Positions 1 to 8,257 are shown, counted from the first letter of the stretch. The stretch: 46,632 bases of DNA from Methylobacterium persicinum (GCF_022179525.1 NZ_BPQX01000013.1:1-46632); one strand, 5' to 3'. The notes: a model not told the origin generated them from the letters alone. Numbers and translations: made by a program.

Positions 1-157
1 TTCAGGCACAGATTCTCAACAATCTGTAAAAATTTTTACGTCCCGTCGGAAATGAGAGACAGGTTGATGGGGCACAGCAGCGGCGAAGCTAGCGAACTTT
101 ACGGCGAGGACTACTGGATTTCGACCCTGGCTCCACAGATCAGTAAACTGCCTGTGC
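1..157 (+). repeat. Left arm of a perfect inverted repeat (integrase 3' end)
   Basis: Bases 1-157 are the exact reverse complement of 249-405 (position i pairs with 406-i). The arms are separated by 91 bp of unique sequence. The repeat reaches the first base of the window and probably extends beyond it. Both arms encode the same C-terminal integrase residues. Confidence 0.95.
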
Positions 158-162
158 TCTAA
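1..162 (+). pseudogene. 3' end of a second tyrosine integrase copy (cut by the window edge)
   Basis: Frame 1 encodes the last 53 residues of a tyrosine recombinase, including the GHSS box and the catalytic Tyr in ELYGE, and stops with TAA at 160-162. The sequence equals residues 504-555 of the integrase on the opposite strand, then ends differently (LPVL here, LPVPRGLD there). Only the end is visible, so it may belong to an intact convergent integrase gene, to a duplicated fragment, or to an assembly fold-back. I cannot tell which from the window. Confidence 0.6.
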
Positions 163-248
163 CCCCTTAATGTTGTACCCCTCCGGTTTTGGCTGAGAAT
201 CCTGGCGCCCCAGCCAGACCACTAGCAATTTCTAATCTAGTCCACGCG
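158..248. other. Spacer between the inverted integrase ends
   Basis: This unique 91-bp stretch separates the two inverted repeat arms and holds both integrase stop codons (160-162 plus strand, 232-234 minus strand). It contains an imperfect hairpin, roughly GGTTTTGGCT paired with AGCCAGACC at about 186-221, which could act as a terminator for convergent genes. No other signal is seen. Confidence 0.4.
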
Positions 249-1914
249 GCACAGGCAGTTTACTGATCTGTGGAGCCAGGGTCGAAATCCAGTAGTCCTC
301 GCCGTAAAGTTCGCTAGCTTCGCCGCTGCTGTGCCCCATCAACCTGTCTCTCATTTCCGACGGGACGTAAAAATTTTTACAGATTGTTGAGAATCTGTGC
401 CTGAAGGAATGGCTAGGACTGATGCGTGGATCTGTTATTTCTAATTTATCCCGCACCCATCGGCTGATTACCTTAGTAGCATTGCCTCCGCGAATGCCAA
501 AGCGATCCGGGGTCGCATCAGAGAATACATCTCTATGCTTGCATGCCTCAACGAATTCGATAAAACCTTCTTCAATTAGTCTGGGATGGATAGGTATTAT
601 TCTTTTCGAGCTATGGTTCTTGAGCCTCTTTTTGACTTTATCAAGATCGGGCGCCTGACGTTCGGCGTTCCTGACATCTTGCTCGGTCGTCATCCGGAGA
701 TAGTGGATGCCATTGGACGATACGATGTCGGATCGCTCCAGCTGACAGATCTCCGATATACGGGCGCCAGTGAAGCAGGCGATCCACGGAACCCAACGTC
801 GGTAGCCACTATAGTCCCGTGCAGCGACGAGAATACGCGTGGCTTCCTCTTCGGTGTAATCACGCTTTGTGGACCGTCGCTGCCCTTTCACGGCAGGACG
901 AGGCTGTTTCAGACCGGAGAACGGATTGATCGGGCATTTCCCGTTCGCCACGGCCCATCCGTAGATCGCTTTAGCCGCATGGAGATCATTGGAGACACTC
1001 TTCACAGAGCGTTCACCGAGAGAGGCGATCTTCCAATCCGATGCATCCGACAGGGTCGCCCGATGGAAGGCGACACCACGCTCCGCCAGGAAGGCGGTCC
1101 ACCGGCGGATTTTGCTCGAGAAGGTGTAGAACGTTTTATCCGTCGGCTTTTGGTCGTTTCTCCACCACCCGAGAATCTCTTCAGGAGTCGGTACATCCGC
1201 CCTCCCGGGAGCCGACCGAGAATTGCGCTCCGGGCTTCGAGAAAGATCACTCGACGGAAGAGCCGGAGTCGGTCGAGTGAGCCCCCTCTGTCGATCTCGG
1301 ATGATAGTCATCACCTCGATCTCGGCTTCGACGAATGCGATATAGAGGCGTCGATCCGCGGGTGATCCAAATTCGATGTTCAATCCTGCATCGCCGACAG
1401 TCCTCATCGCATCGATGTCGAAATGAGTGGCGCCACAATCGCCGCGCGCGTTCGCGTCGCGTAGTTCAGCCTCTCTCACCGCGATGGCCTGCCCGAGGGC
1501 GTCGAACGCTTCGCGGCTCAGCGCATCAGTACCGCGTCGCTGAGCCTCATCTGCAGCGAGTTTCCGATGGCGAAAGGTTTCGACCAAGCCCTGTATGGCC
1601 ACGTCGTCGAGTTCCGAAATTTTCGGCTTGGCACTAAGCGTCAACCGACACGTGGCCATACGGAATAGAGCGTCAGCTTCGCCATCCAGTCGGCGAGCTC
1701 GGCTTCGCGCCTCATCCTCATCGCGGGTTGCGAGGCTGACCCAGAATTCCCGGCCGGCCCGACTGCCCTTGAGCGAGACGGAAGCGCTCTCGTCGAAGAT
1801 ACCTGGCCCCGCCGTTCCAAGCACGGCCGGCATGGCGGCACGCAGCGCTTCCGGGATGGTGCGACGAAAATAGAAGATGCCGCGACGCTGAACCAAGCCC
1901 ACCATCTGCCTCAT
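232..1914 (-). CDS. Tyrosine-type site-specific integrase
   Basis: This is a phage/island integrase of 560 aa that would catalyse insertion and excision of the element next to tRNA-Ser. The catalytic set is complete: Arg385 in TGARISE, a likely Lys437, His502-x-x-Arg505 in HSFRHRF, His528 in GHSS and nucleophile Tyr537. The N-terminus (LVQRRGIFYFRRTIPEALR) resembles the N-terminal domain common in proteobacterial island integrases; a SAM-like core-binding domain precedes the catalytic domain. The frame stays open upstream through the tRNA, so the long version cannot be real. The start was placed at ATG 1914, with ATG 1905 as an alternative. Lower GC than neighbouring genes supports foreign origin. 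Confidence 0.88.
   Translation of the reverse strand: MRQMVGLVQRRGIFYFRRTIPEALRAAMPAVLGTAGPGIFDESASVSLKGSRAGREFWVSLATRDEDEARSRARRLDGEADALFRMATCRLTLSAKPKISELDDVAIQGLVETFRHRKLAADEAQRRGTDALSREAFDALGQAIAVREAELRDANARGDCGATHFDIDAMRTVGDAGLNIEFGSPADRRLYIAFVEAEIEVMTIIRDRQRGLTRPTPALPSSDLSRSPERNSRSAPGRADVPTPEEILGWWRNDQKPTDKTFYTFSSKIRRWTAFLAERGVAFHRATLSDASDWKIASLGERSVKSVSNDLHAAKAIYGWAVANGKCPINPFSGLKQPRPAVKGQRRSTKRDYTEEEATRILVAARDYSGYRRWVPWIACFTGARISEICQLERSDIVSSNGIHYLRMTTEQDVRNAERQAPDLDKVKKRLKNHSSKRIIPIHPRLIEEGFIEFVEACKHRDVFSDATPDRFGIRGGNATKVISRWVRDKLEITDPRISPSHSFRHRFSTICKNFYVPSEMRDRLMGHSSGEASELYGEDYWISTLAPQISKLPVPRGLD
249..405 (-). repeat. Right arm of the perfect inverted repeat
   Basis: This is the exact reverse complement of 1-157. 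It lies inside the 3' end of the integrase gene and covers codons 504-555, including the catalytic tyrosine. Confidence 0.95.
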
Positions 1915-2003
1915 GGCTTCGTAGCACTCCTTCGTAGCAGGAGCGCGCTTAGAAGCCCACGATATCAGAAAGATACCGTCATTGCAGTGGGTTAGGGGGT
2001 AAC

Positions 2004-2093
2004 TGGCGGAGAGGGGGGGATTCGAACCCCCGATGGGCTTGCACCCATGCCGCATTTCGAGTGCGGTGCATTCAACCGCTCTGCCACCTCTCC
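2004..2093 (-). tRNA. tRNA-Ser (anticodon CGA)
   Basis: On the minus strand the sequence folds as a class II tRNA. The acceptor stem GGAGAGG pairs with CCTCTCC, followed by the discriminator G and an encoded CCA. The anticodon stem CCGCA/TGCGG encloses the loop CTCGAAA, giving anticodon CGA (reads UCG). A long variable arm and a T-arm with GTTCGAATC follow. The 3' end faces the integrase, so it is the likely attachment site of the element. The gene looks intact because integration normally restores the tRNA 3' end. Confidence 0.96.
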
Positions 2094-2342
2094 AGCCCGG
2101 CCCCGTGGGAGGCATCGGGATGCCGCCGCGTGGGTCGTGCGCCACCGAAAAGGAAGGCCGGGCACGGGGCACGACCGTCGATCTCTGCGGATACGCGCTC
2201 ATAGTCGCCCCGCGCGCGGAGGGCAAGGGCTTGGTGCCGCGGGGATCGGTCCTGAAGGGCTTTGCGCCGCAGGGGGGCGATGGCGGGGAGCCCCGCGGGA
2301 GCCCGGGCGGTTTCCCGTCGGCGCAAGGCAGCGGAGGATGAG
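2094..2342. other. Divergent intergenic region between tRNA-Ser and the molybdenum hydroxylase gene
   Basis: This 249-bp gap must hold the tRNA promoter (minus strand) and the promoter of the downstream gene (plus strand). A small hairpin, GGCAT-CGGG-ATGCC, lies at 2111-2124, and the ribosome binding site GGAGG at 2333-2337. No convincing -35/-10 pair was found. Open frames crossing it are extensions of neighbouring frames and use GC-rich shadow codons. Confidence 0.5.
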
Positions 2343-4607
2343 ATGGGTGCATTGCTTGGAACACCCCTCAGCCGGGTCGAGGGGGCGGCCAAGGTCACCG
2401 GTACGGCCATCTACGCCTCCGATCCACCCCTTCCCGGGGCCGAGGGCGGCCCGGCTCAGGCTGCCCTCGTCACCAGCGCCATCGCCCGGGGGCGGATCAC
2501 CGGTTTCGATCTCTCCGCGGCCCAGCGCGTGCCGGGTCTCCTCGCCGTGTTCACCCATCGCGATTTCGCCGGGGCGGTCGCGCCCGTGCCGCACCTGATG
2601 GCCGGCGGCTATGTCAACAGTGGGCACCGGCCCCTCGAGTCCGATGAGATCGCCTATGCCGGTCAGATCGTCGCCCTCGTGGTCGCCGAGACCACCGAAG
2701 CCGCGGACGAGGCCGCCGCCGCGGTGAGGGTCGCCTACGAGGCAGCGCCCGCCGCCGCCGGTTTCGATTCGCCTGGCGCCGAGACCGTCAAGCTGAAGGA
2801 CCTCAAAGCCCACCACGAGGACATCCGAACCGGCAATGCCGAGGCCGCGCTGGCGGCCTCCGCCCACCGAATCGAGGCGCGGTACGAGACGCCGACGCAG
2901 CACCACAACCCCATCGAGCTGTTCACCACCCGCTGCGCCTGGGACGGGGACCGGCTCACGGTCCACGAGCCGACACGCTACGTCGGCGCCGTGCAGCACG
3001 GGCTCGCGGCGCAACTCGGGCTCGATCCGGCGAAGGTCCGGGTGGTCTCGGGCCTGCTCGGCGGCCATTTCGGATCGAAGTTCGCCCTGTCCCAGCACAC
3101 CGCCCTGGTGGCCCTGGCCGCCCGCCGCCTGGAGCGGCCGGTCTCCCTCGTCCCCACCCGGCGGCAATGCTTCACCATTGCCAACTATCGGCCGGAATCG
3201 CGCCACGCCATCCATCTCGGCGCCGACGGCGATGGCCGCCTCACCGCCCTAGTGCACGAGGCCGAGGTGGTGACCTCTCGCTTCGACGCCTTCGCCATGG
3301 AGGGGGCGGATGTTACCGCGAGCCTCTATGCCTGCCCCGCCATTCGCACCGAGGAGCGGGCGGTGCGGGTGGACCGCAACACCCCCGGGCCCATGCGGGC
3401 GCCGCCGGAGGTGCCCTATCTCTTCGCCCTGGAGAGCGCCATCGACGAGATGGCGTGGAAGCTCGGCCTCGACCCGATCGAGTTGCGCCGCCGCAACGAC
3501 ACGGCGAAAGACCCCGTCAGCGGCAAGCCGTTCTCGTCCCGCCCGCTCATGGCCTGCTTCGATGCCGGGGCGAAGGCCTTCGGCTGGGCGCGCCGGGTGC
3601 CGCGCCCCGGGGCGCTCCGCGACGGGCCCTGGCAGATCGGCCTCGGCTGCGCCGCCTCGGTGCGGCCGGTGAAGATCGCCGCCGCCACCATGCGGGTGCG
3701 CCTCGCCGCCGACGGGTCGGCCGAGATCGCCACCGCCCACCACGAGATCGGCAACGGCATCACCACCCTGCTCGCCATGGGCGCCGCCGACTGGCTCGGC
3801 GTCGCGGTCGACAAGGTGCAGGTCCGCCTCGGCGACACCGCCCTTCCGCCGGCCGGGATCTCCGGCGGATCCAGCACCACGACCTGCCTCATGAACGCCC
3901 TCGCCCTCGGCTGCCGGCAGGTGTCCCGCCGCCTCGCCGATGCGGCAACCGCCCCCGGAGCGCCCCTCGCCGGGCGGCCGCCCGAAAGCCTGCGCCTGAC
4001 GTCCGGGACCCTCGCCGGCCCCGACGGCCCGGGGCTGCCCCTGGCCGAGGCCGTGCGCCTCGTCGATCCGCAGGCCGTGGAGATTCTCGCCGAATTCGCG
4101 CCCCAGGGCGGCAAGCCGGACGCCCTCGACGCCCTGCGCAAGGGCCATATCGGCCTCACCCTCCCCGACGACGCCTTGTCCTGGGCCTTCGGCGCACAAT
4201 TCGCTGAGGTGCATGTCCATGCGCAAACCGGGGAGATCCGGGTCCCGCGTCTCACCGGGGCCTTCGCGGCGGGCTGGGTGCTCAATCCCCTCACCGCCCT
4301 CAGCCAGTTGAAGGGCGGGATGATCTGGGGCCTCGGCTCGGCCCTACTGGAGGAGACGGTGCGGGACGGGCCGACCTATCGCAACCCCGACCTCGCGGAG
4401 TACCTCGTGCCCACCTGCGCCGACGTGGGCACGATCGAAGCGCTCATCGTGCCCGACCCCGACGAGAGGGTGAACCCGCTCGGGCTGAAGGGGCTCGGGG
4501 AACTCGGCGTCATCGGGGTCAACGCCGCCATCGCCAACGCCGTCTACCACGCCACCAGCCATCGTCGGCGGAGCCTGCCGATCCGCGTCGAGGACATGAT
4601 CGCCTGA
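2343..4607 (+). CDS. Xanthine dehydrogenase family protein, molybdopterin-binding subunit
   Basis: This 754-aa protein has the length and layout of the large molybdenum subunit of the xanthine dehydrogenase/aldehyde oxidoreductase family (PaoC/YagR type). The N-terminal LGTPLSRVEGAAKVTGTAIY motif opens the aldehyde oxidase a/b hammerhead domain. Near the C-terminus KGLGELGVIGVNAAIANAVY carries the GxGE segment with the catalytic glutamate. Start ATG 2343 was chosen because GGAGG lies 5 nt upstream and the conserved N-terminus begins there; the frame is open further upstream to 2262. Such subunits normally work with [2Fe-2S] and FAD subunits encoded beside them, but none is present: the upstream neighbour is a tRNA and the downstream one opgH. 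The substrate cannot be predicted. Confidence 0.85.
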   Translation: MGALLGTPLSRVEGAAKVTGTAIYASDPPLPGAEGGPAQAALVTSAIARGRITGFDLSAAQRVPGLLAVFTHRDFAGAVAPVPHLMAGGYVNSGHRPLESDEIAYAGQIVALVVAETTEAADEAAAAVRVAYEAAPAAAGFDSPGAETVKLKDLKAHHEDIRTGNAEAALAASAHRIEARYETPTQHHNPIELFTTRCAWDGDRLTVHEPTRYVGAVQHGLAAQLGLDPAKVRVVSGLLGGHFGSKFALSQHTALVALAARRLERPVSLVPTRRQCFTIANYRPESRHAIHLGADGDGRLTALVHEAEVVTSRFDAFAMEGADVTASLYACPAIRTEERAVRVDRNTPGPMRAPPEVPYLFALESAIDEMAWKLGLDPIELRRRNDTAKDPVSGKPFSSRPLMACFDAGAKAFGWARRVPRPGALRDGPWQIGLGCAASVRPVKIAAATMRVRLAADGSAEIATAHHEIGNGITTLLAMGAADWLGVAVDKVQVRLGDTALPPAGISGGSSTTTCLMNALALGCRQVSRRLADAATAPGAPLAGRPPESLRLTSGTLAGPDGPGLPLAEAVRLVDPQAVEILAEFAPQGGKPDALDALRKGHIGLTLPDDALSWAFGAQFAEVHVHAQTGEIRVPRLTGAFAAGWVLNPLTALSQLKGGMIWGLGSALLEETVRDGPTYRNPDLAEYLVPTCADVGTIEALIVPDPDERVNPLGLKGLGELGVIGVNAAIANAVYHATSHRRRSLPIRVEDMIA

Positions 4608-4982
4608 GGCGCGGACCGGACTCGCCCTGCGCCGCGTGGCCCTCCCCTCTCCCCGTCTTGCGGGGAGAGGGGGAGTGTGCGCAGCACACCAATTCCCCGC
4701 GCTGCGGACACGACAGGGAAACCCCCGCGTCGAAACATCCCGCCCCAACGGCAGCTTGCGCCGTCGTTCTGTCCTTATTCAGGACGATGCTGCTACCCAA
4801 AGTTCTACCGACCGCCCGGTGCGAGACCTCGCACGCATCGCGGTGGCGGCATGGGGGGATCGATCGGTCGGCTTCCGGCGTCGCCGGGGGTGCGAAGTCC
4901 TCGCCCTGCGCCGACGGTTCCTGTCCCAGGCGCCCGCCCGGCCGGCGCGCCGTATGCCCGCCACGGTCGAGTACCCGCGCCC
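4608..4982. other. Intergenic region before opgH with a palindromic repeat
   Basis: This 375-bp gap contains a 29-bp palindromic repeat at 4644-4672 that could also terminate the upstream transcript. The rest should hold the opgH promoter and leader. Several open frames run through it in different phases, none with a plausible start and ribosome binding site. An upstream in-frame extension of opgH to 4677 is possible but has atypical low-complexity composition. Confidence 0.4.
4644..4672. repeat. 29-bp palindromic repeat, copy 1
   Basis: Perfect 12-bp arms, CCCCTCTCCCCG and CGGGGAGAGGGG, flank the loop TCTTG. The reverse complement of the whole element recurs at 15695-15723. It lies 36 bp after a stop codon and may work as a transcription terminator or as a mobile REP-like element. 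Confidence 0.8.
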
Positions 4983-6872
4983 ATGTTCCACCGCGCCCCC
5001 TCTCACCGCGACCCGCAGACCGCGCCGGCGCCGCTCCTGCGCGAAGCGTGGCACGGGGCACCGCGGGCTCTCCTGTTCCGGCGCTTCGCCCTGGCCGGAC
5101 CGAGCCTTGCCCTCACCGCCGCCATAGTGTGGCTCGCGGCGCGAAGCTATCCCGCGCACGACGCCCTGGCCCTGGCGGTGCTGGTGGCCTTCTCCCTCGT
5201 GATGGGCTGGCAGGCCTTCACGGCCTGGCAATACGCCTACGGGTTCGTCGCCGGCCTGCTCGGGGATCGGACGAAATCCGCCCTGGAACTCGCCTCCGAG
5301 GCCCCGGCCTCGCCGCCGCGGGGCGAGGGGCGGACCGCGGCCATCGTGGCGATCCATGCGGAGGACGCCGTAGCGGTGTTCGCGCGGCTTCGTGTGATGG
5401 CCCGGTCCCTGGCCCGGGAAGGCACGCAGGACATCGATATCTTCGTGCTGTCCGACACGCGGGACGGGGCCATCGCCGCGGTGGAGGAGCACGAATTCGC
5501 CCGCATCCAGGCCTGGGCGGAGGCGGATCCGGCCCTGCCGCGCATCCGCTACCGGCGTCGGCGGGAGAATATCGGCCGGAAGGCCGGCAACGTCGCCGAG
5601 TTCTGCGAGAGCCACGGACGCGACTACGCCTTCATGATCGTCCTGGACGCCGACAGCCTGATGACCGGCGCGGCGATGACCCGCCTCGTGCGGCTGATGC
5701 AGGCGAGCCCGCGGACCGGCCTGATCCAGACCGTCTCCTACGCCGCCGGGCGCGACACCCTGTTCGCGCGGGTGCAGCAATTCGCGGTGCGTCTCTACGC
5801 GCCCCTGGCGCTGCGCTGCCTGGAGACTTGGCAGGGGCCGGAGGGGAGCTACTGGGGCCATAACGCGATCCTGCGGATCGAGGCCTTCGCCGCCCATGCC
5901 GGCCTGCCGGTCCTGCCCGGGCGGGCGCCCCTCGGGGGCGAGATCCTGTGCCACGACATCGTGGAGGGGGCGCTGATGGTGCGCGCCGGCTGGGAGGTGC
6001 GCCTCCTGCCGGAATTCGGCGGCACCTGGGAGGAGATGCCCACGAACCTCATCGATCTCCTCGGCCGCGAACGCCGCTGGAGCCAAGGCAACCTGCAGCA
6101 CCTGCGCGTGCTGCCGTGGAAGGGCCTCGCGGCATCGAGCCGCTGGCATATCGTGGTAGGCATCCTCTCCTACGGGATCCTGCCCCTGTGGATCGCCTTC
6201 CTCGGCTTCGGCGCGTGGCAGGCCGCCCGCAGCGGCGACCTCGGCTTGCTGGCCTACGGGCTTGGCGGGACCGGACCGGCCGCCCATGCCCTGGCGGCCC
6301 TCAGCATCGCCGCGCTGGCGGCGCCGAAGCTCCTGAGCCTCGCCCACGTCCTCTTGTCCCGCCAGCGCCGGGCGGCCTTCGGCGGCACCGGCCGGCTGCT
6401 GGCCAGCGCCGCCCTGGAACAGGCGGTGTGGGTGTTCCTGTGGCCGGTGATGACCCTGTTCACGGCGGGCGCCGTGGCGGCGACCTTTCTCGGCCGGGTG
6501 GTGCGGTGGGAGACCCAGGACCGGGACGACCGGCGGGTCTCCTGGGCCGAGGCGTTCCGGCTCCAGGCCGATGCCGTGGTGGTCGGCGCGCTGATGCTGC
6601 TCGGCCTAACCTGGGCCGGCAACCTGTGGCTCGGCCTGTGGCTCGCACCCGTAGCGCTCGCCCTGCTCACGAGTCCGGCCCAGAGCGTCTGGACGAGCCG
6701 GTCGGACCTTGGACGGGCTGCCCGGTCCTGGGGCCTCTTCCTGACCTCGGACGACACGGCCCAGGCACAGGAACTGGCCGAACTCGCCCAGATCCGCGGC
6801 GTGCCGGCCTCGCCCGCCCGCCCGGCCGCCCGGGAGCCCGCTGTGTGGATCCCCGCCGCCGACGAGGTGTGA
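4983..6872 (+). CDS. opgH: Glucan biosynthesis glucosyltransferase OpgH (MdoH)
   Basis: This 629-aa inner-membrane family 2 glycosyltransferase would polymerise UDP-glucose into the backbone of osmoregulated periplasmic glucans. Visible features are N-terminal membrane segments (ALTAAIVWLAARSY, LAVLVAFSLVMGWQAF), LSDTRD in the nucleotide fold, DADS (the DxD metal site), and the OpgH-specific blocks YWGHNAILR and LGGEILCHDIVEGALM. The acceptor motif RERRWSQGN is followed by several C-terminal membrane segments. ATG 4983 was taken as start because the protein reads as OpgH from there; no strong Shine-Dalgarno is seen. The partner opgG/opgD is not adjacent. A cellulose-synthase-like enzyme is the main alternative but lacks these blocks. 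Confidence 0.87.
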   Translation: MFHRAPSHRDPQTAPAPLLREAWHGAPRALLFRRFALAGPSLALTAAIVWLAARSYPAHDALALAVLVAFSLVMGWQAFTAWQYAYGFVAGLLGDRTKSALELASEAPASPPRGEGRTAAIVAIHAEDAVAVFARLRVMARSLAREGTQDIDIFVLSDTRDGAIAAVEEHEFARIQAWAEADPALPRIRYRRRRENIGRKAGNVAEFCESHGRDYAFMIVLDADSLMTGAAMTRLVRLMQASPRTGLIQTVSYAAGRDTLFARVQQFAVRLYAPLALRCLETWQGPEGSYWGHNAILRIEAFAAHAGLPVLPGRAPLGGEILCHDIVEGALMVRAGWEVRLLPEFGGTWEEMPTNLIDLLGRERRWSQGNLQHLRVLPWKGLAASSRWHIVVGILSYGILPLWIAFLGFGAWQAARSGDLGLLAYGLGGTGPAAHALAALSIAALAAPKLLSLAHVLLSRQRRAAFGGTGRLLASAALEQAVWVFLWPVMTLFTAGAVAATFLGRVVRWETQDRDDRRVSWAEAFRLQADAVVVGALMLLGLTWAGNLWLGLWLAPVALALLTSPAQSVWTSRSDLGRAARSWGLFLTSDDTAQAQELAELAQIRGVPASPARPAAREPAVWIPAADEV

Positions 6873-7113
6873 GAGGTTTCCCGCGCGCACCTCACGCACA
6901 AAACAGTTCTTGCCACGGTTGCAGCGGGTTTATGGCCAAGCTGCCACACTGTTGCCACGACATCACGGCGGCAGCGGAACAACAACCGAAGCGGGTTTCA
7001 GGCTTGGCTTTGGGGCGGGAGCGTTTAGGCCTTGGTGAGGATCGGCACGGCATCGTGTCCGCCAGCGTCCCTGCGTCGTCCGCCTATTCCGCGCCTGCCT
7101 TCGTGAGGCCTTG

Positions 7114-7779
7114 ATGCGTCGTTTCCTTCCCGCCCTCGCCGGTCTCGCCGGCGCGGCCGTTCTCGCCGTGCCCGCCTTCGCCTACGAGATCGATCCTCTC
7201 ACCCGCCAACCCATCGACAACGTGCTGACCGTGCGCGTTCGGCCCCAGGCCATCGAGCCCGTGGCCGTGCCGGTGGTCAACGCCTCCCTGACCACCGCCG
7301 ACCCGCTCTCGCAGAACGCCGCCGTCCCGCAGATGTCGGCGATCCCGCGTGAGACGGTGGCCTATGACGGCCCGTACGGCGCCGGCACCATTGTGGTCTC
7401 CACCGCCGAGCGGCGCCTGTACTACGTCCTCGGCAACGGGCAGGCCCTGCGCTACGGCGTCGGCGTCGGCCGTCCGGGCTTCACCTGGGGCGGCGTCCAG
7501 ACGATCACCATGAAGCGCGAGTGGCCGGATTGGCGCCCGCCGGCCGAGATGATCCGCCGTCGGCCCGACCTGCCGCGCTACATGAAGGGCGGGGTCGAGA
7601 ACCCGCTGGGCGCCCGCGCCATGTACCTCGGCGGCACCATGTACCGGATCCACGGCTCCAACGAGCCGGAGACCATCGGCACCGCCGTCTCCTCGGGCTG
7701 CATCCGCATGACCAACGAGGACGTCATGGACCTCTACACCCACGCCAAGGTGGGCACGAAGGTCATCGTCCAGCGCTGA
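7114..7779 (+). CDS. L,D-transpeptidase (ErfK/YbiS/YcfS/YnhG family)
   Basis: This 221-aa exported enzyme is predicted to form 3-3 peptidoglycan crosslinks or to attach proteins to peptidoglycan in the periplasm. A signal peptide covers about residues 1-23 (PALAGLAGAAVLAVPAFA). The YkuD catalytic domain fills the C-terminal half, with His180 in IHGSNEP and nucleophile Cys196 in SSGCIRM. Start ATG 7114 follows an in-frame TTG at 7111 and gives the best signal peptide. It is a single-gene unit: a 241-bp gap precedes it and an intrinsic terminator follows 27 bp after the stop. Its specific crosslinking role cannot be read from sequence. Confidence 0.92.
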   Translation: MRRFLPALAGLAGAAVLAVPAFAYEIDPLTRQPIDNVLTVRVRPQAIEPVAVPVVNASLTTADPLSQNAAVPQMSAIPRETVAYDGPYGAGTIVVSTAERRLYYVLGNGQALRYGVGVGRPGFTWGGVQTITMKREWPDWRPPAEMIRRRPDLPRYMKGGVENPLGARAMYLGGTMYRIHGSNEPETIGTAVSSGCIRMTNEDVMDLYTHAKVGTKVIVQR

Positions 7780-7806
7780 ACGCGCTGGGATGAGGTGTTC
7801 TGTTCG

Positions 7807-7833
7807 GGGCCGGCGGCGACGCCGGCCCTTTTT
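7807..7833 (+). terminator. Intrinsic terminator after the L,D-transpeptidase gene
   Basis: An 8-bp perfect stem, GGGCCGGC (7807-7814) paired with GCCGGCCC (7821-7828), encloses a 6-nt loop and is followed by five T residues. It lies directly after the stop codon in the direction of transcription. Confidence 0.9.
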
Positions 7834-7877
7834 CGTTGAGGCGGCCCGTTCTCTCCTCTCCCCGCCTCACGGCGACT

Positions 7878-8022
7878 GCTGCGAGAGTGATCCCACCCCC
7901 ATCCTCATCCTGAGGCGCCCGCCTCGGCGGGCCTCGAAGGAGGGCTCCAGGTCCCGCGCGATCCCTGGAGCCCTCCTTCGAGGCTGCTTCGCAGCACCTC
8001 AGGATGAGGGGGATGGATGGGA
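7878..8022. repeat. 145-bp direct repeat, copy 1, with internal palindrome
   Basis: The copy is identical to 8092-8236 at 144 of 145 positions (C at 7916, T at 8130). Its core, 7903-8009, is a long imperfect palindrome running from CCTCATCCTGAGG to CAGGATGAGG, with CTCGAAGGAGGGCTCCAGG repeated in inverse. Related elements lie at 31337 and 46520. Confidence 0.92.
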
Positions 8023-8091
8023 GAGGCGGCCGACCACCGCCCTCTTTCGTGGACTGCAGTCGTTCACCCCTCTTCCCGCCCTGCGGGGATC

Positions 8092-8236
8092 GCTGCGAGA
8101 GTGATCCCACCCCCATCCTCATCCTGAGGTGCCCGCCTCGGCGGGCCTCGAAGGAGGGCTCCAGGTCCCGCGCGATCCCTGGAGCCCTCCTTCGAGGCTG
8201 CTTCGCAGCACCTCAGGATGAGGGGGATGGATGGGA
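8092..8236. repeat. 145-bp direct repeat, copy 2, with internal palindrome
   Basis: This is the second tandem copy, offset by exactly 214 bp from the first. The palindromic core is 8117-8223. The flanks outside the 145 bp differ, so the duplicated unit has defined ends. Confidence 0.92.
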
Positions 8237-8257
8237 CAGGTGTGGAAAAGGCGCGGG

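Larger units (their letters stand above)
1..2003. mobile_element. Edge of an integrated element at tRNA-Ser (partial)
   Basis: A tyrosine integrase gene starts about 90 bp from the 3' end of a tRNA-Ser gene and is transcribed away from it. This is the usual arrangement of genomic islands and prophages that insert at the 3' end of tRNA genes. The sequence on this side of the tRNA is visibly less GC-rich than the rest of the window. The element continues to the left beyond the window, so its cargo and its second attachment site are not visible. The boundary near 2003 is inferred from the tRNA end; no second copy of the tRNA 3' end is present here to define the attachment core. Confidence 0.55.
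7834..8257. other. Repeat-filled intergenic region between convergent genes
   Basis: The gap between the L,D-transpeptidase terminator and the end of deoA contains two tandem copies of a 145-bp sequence (7878-8022, 8092-8236), each built around a long palindrome. Open frames through it translate the palindromes and are not credible genes. Confidence 0.7.

Noticed and set aside
586-1365. A 259-codon plus-strand frame inside the integrase region
   Set aside because: It is antisense to the integrase coding sequence, and its translation shows no recognisable domain.
1915-2364. An N-terminal extension of the integrase through the tRNA gene
   Set aside because: The extension is a translation of tRNA-Ser and its flank; the first credible start is ATG 1914.
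7878-8236. Possible CRISPR array from the regularly placed repeats
   Set aside because: There are only two units of 145 bp with one 69-bp gap, each a long palindrome, and no cas genes. They are REP-like elements.
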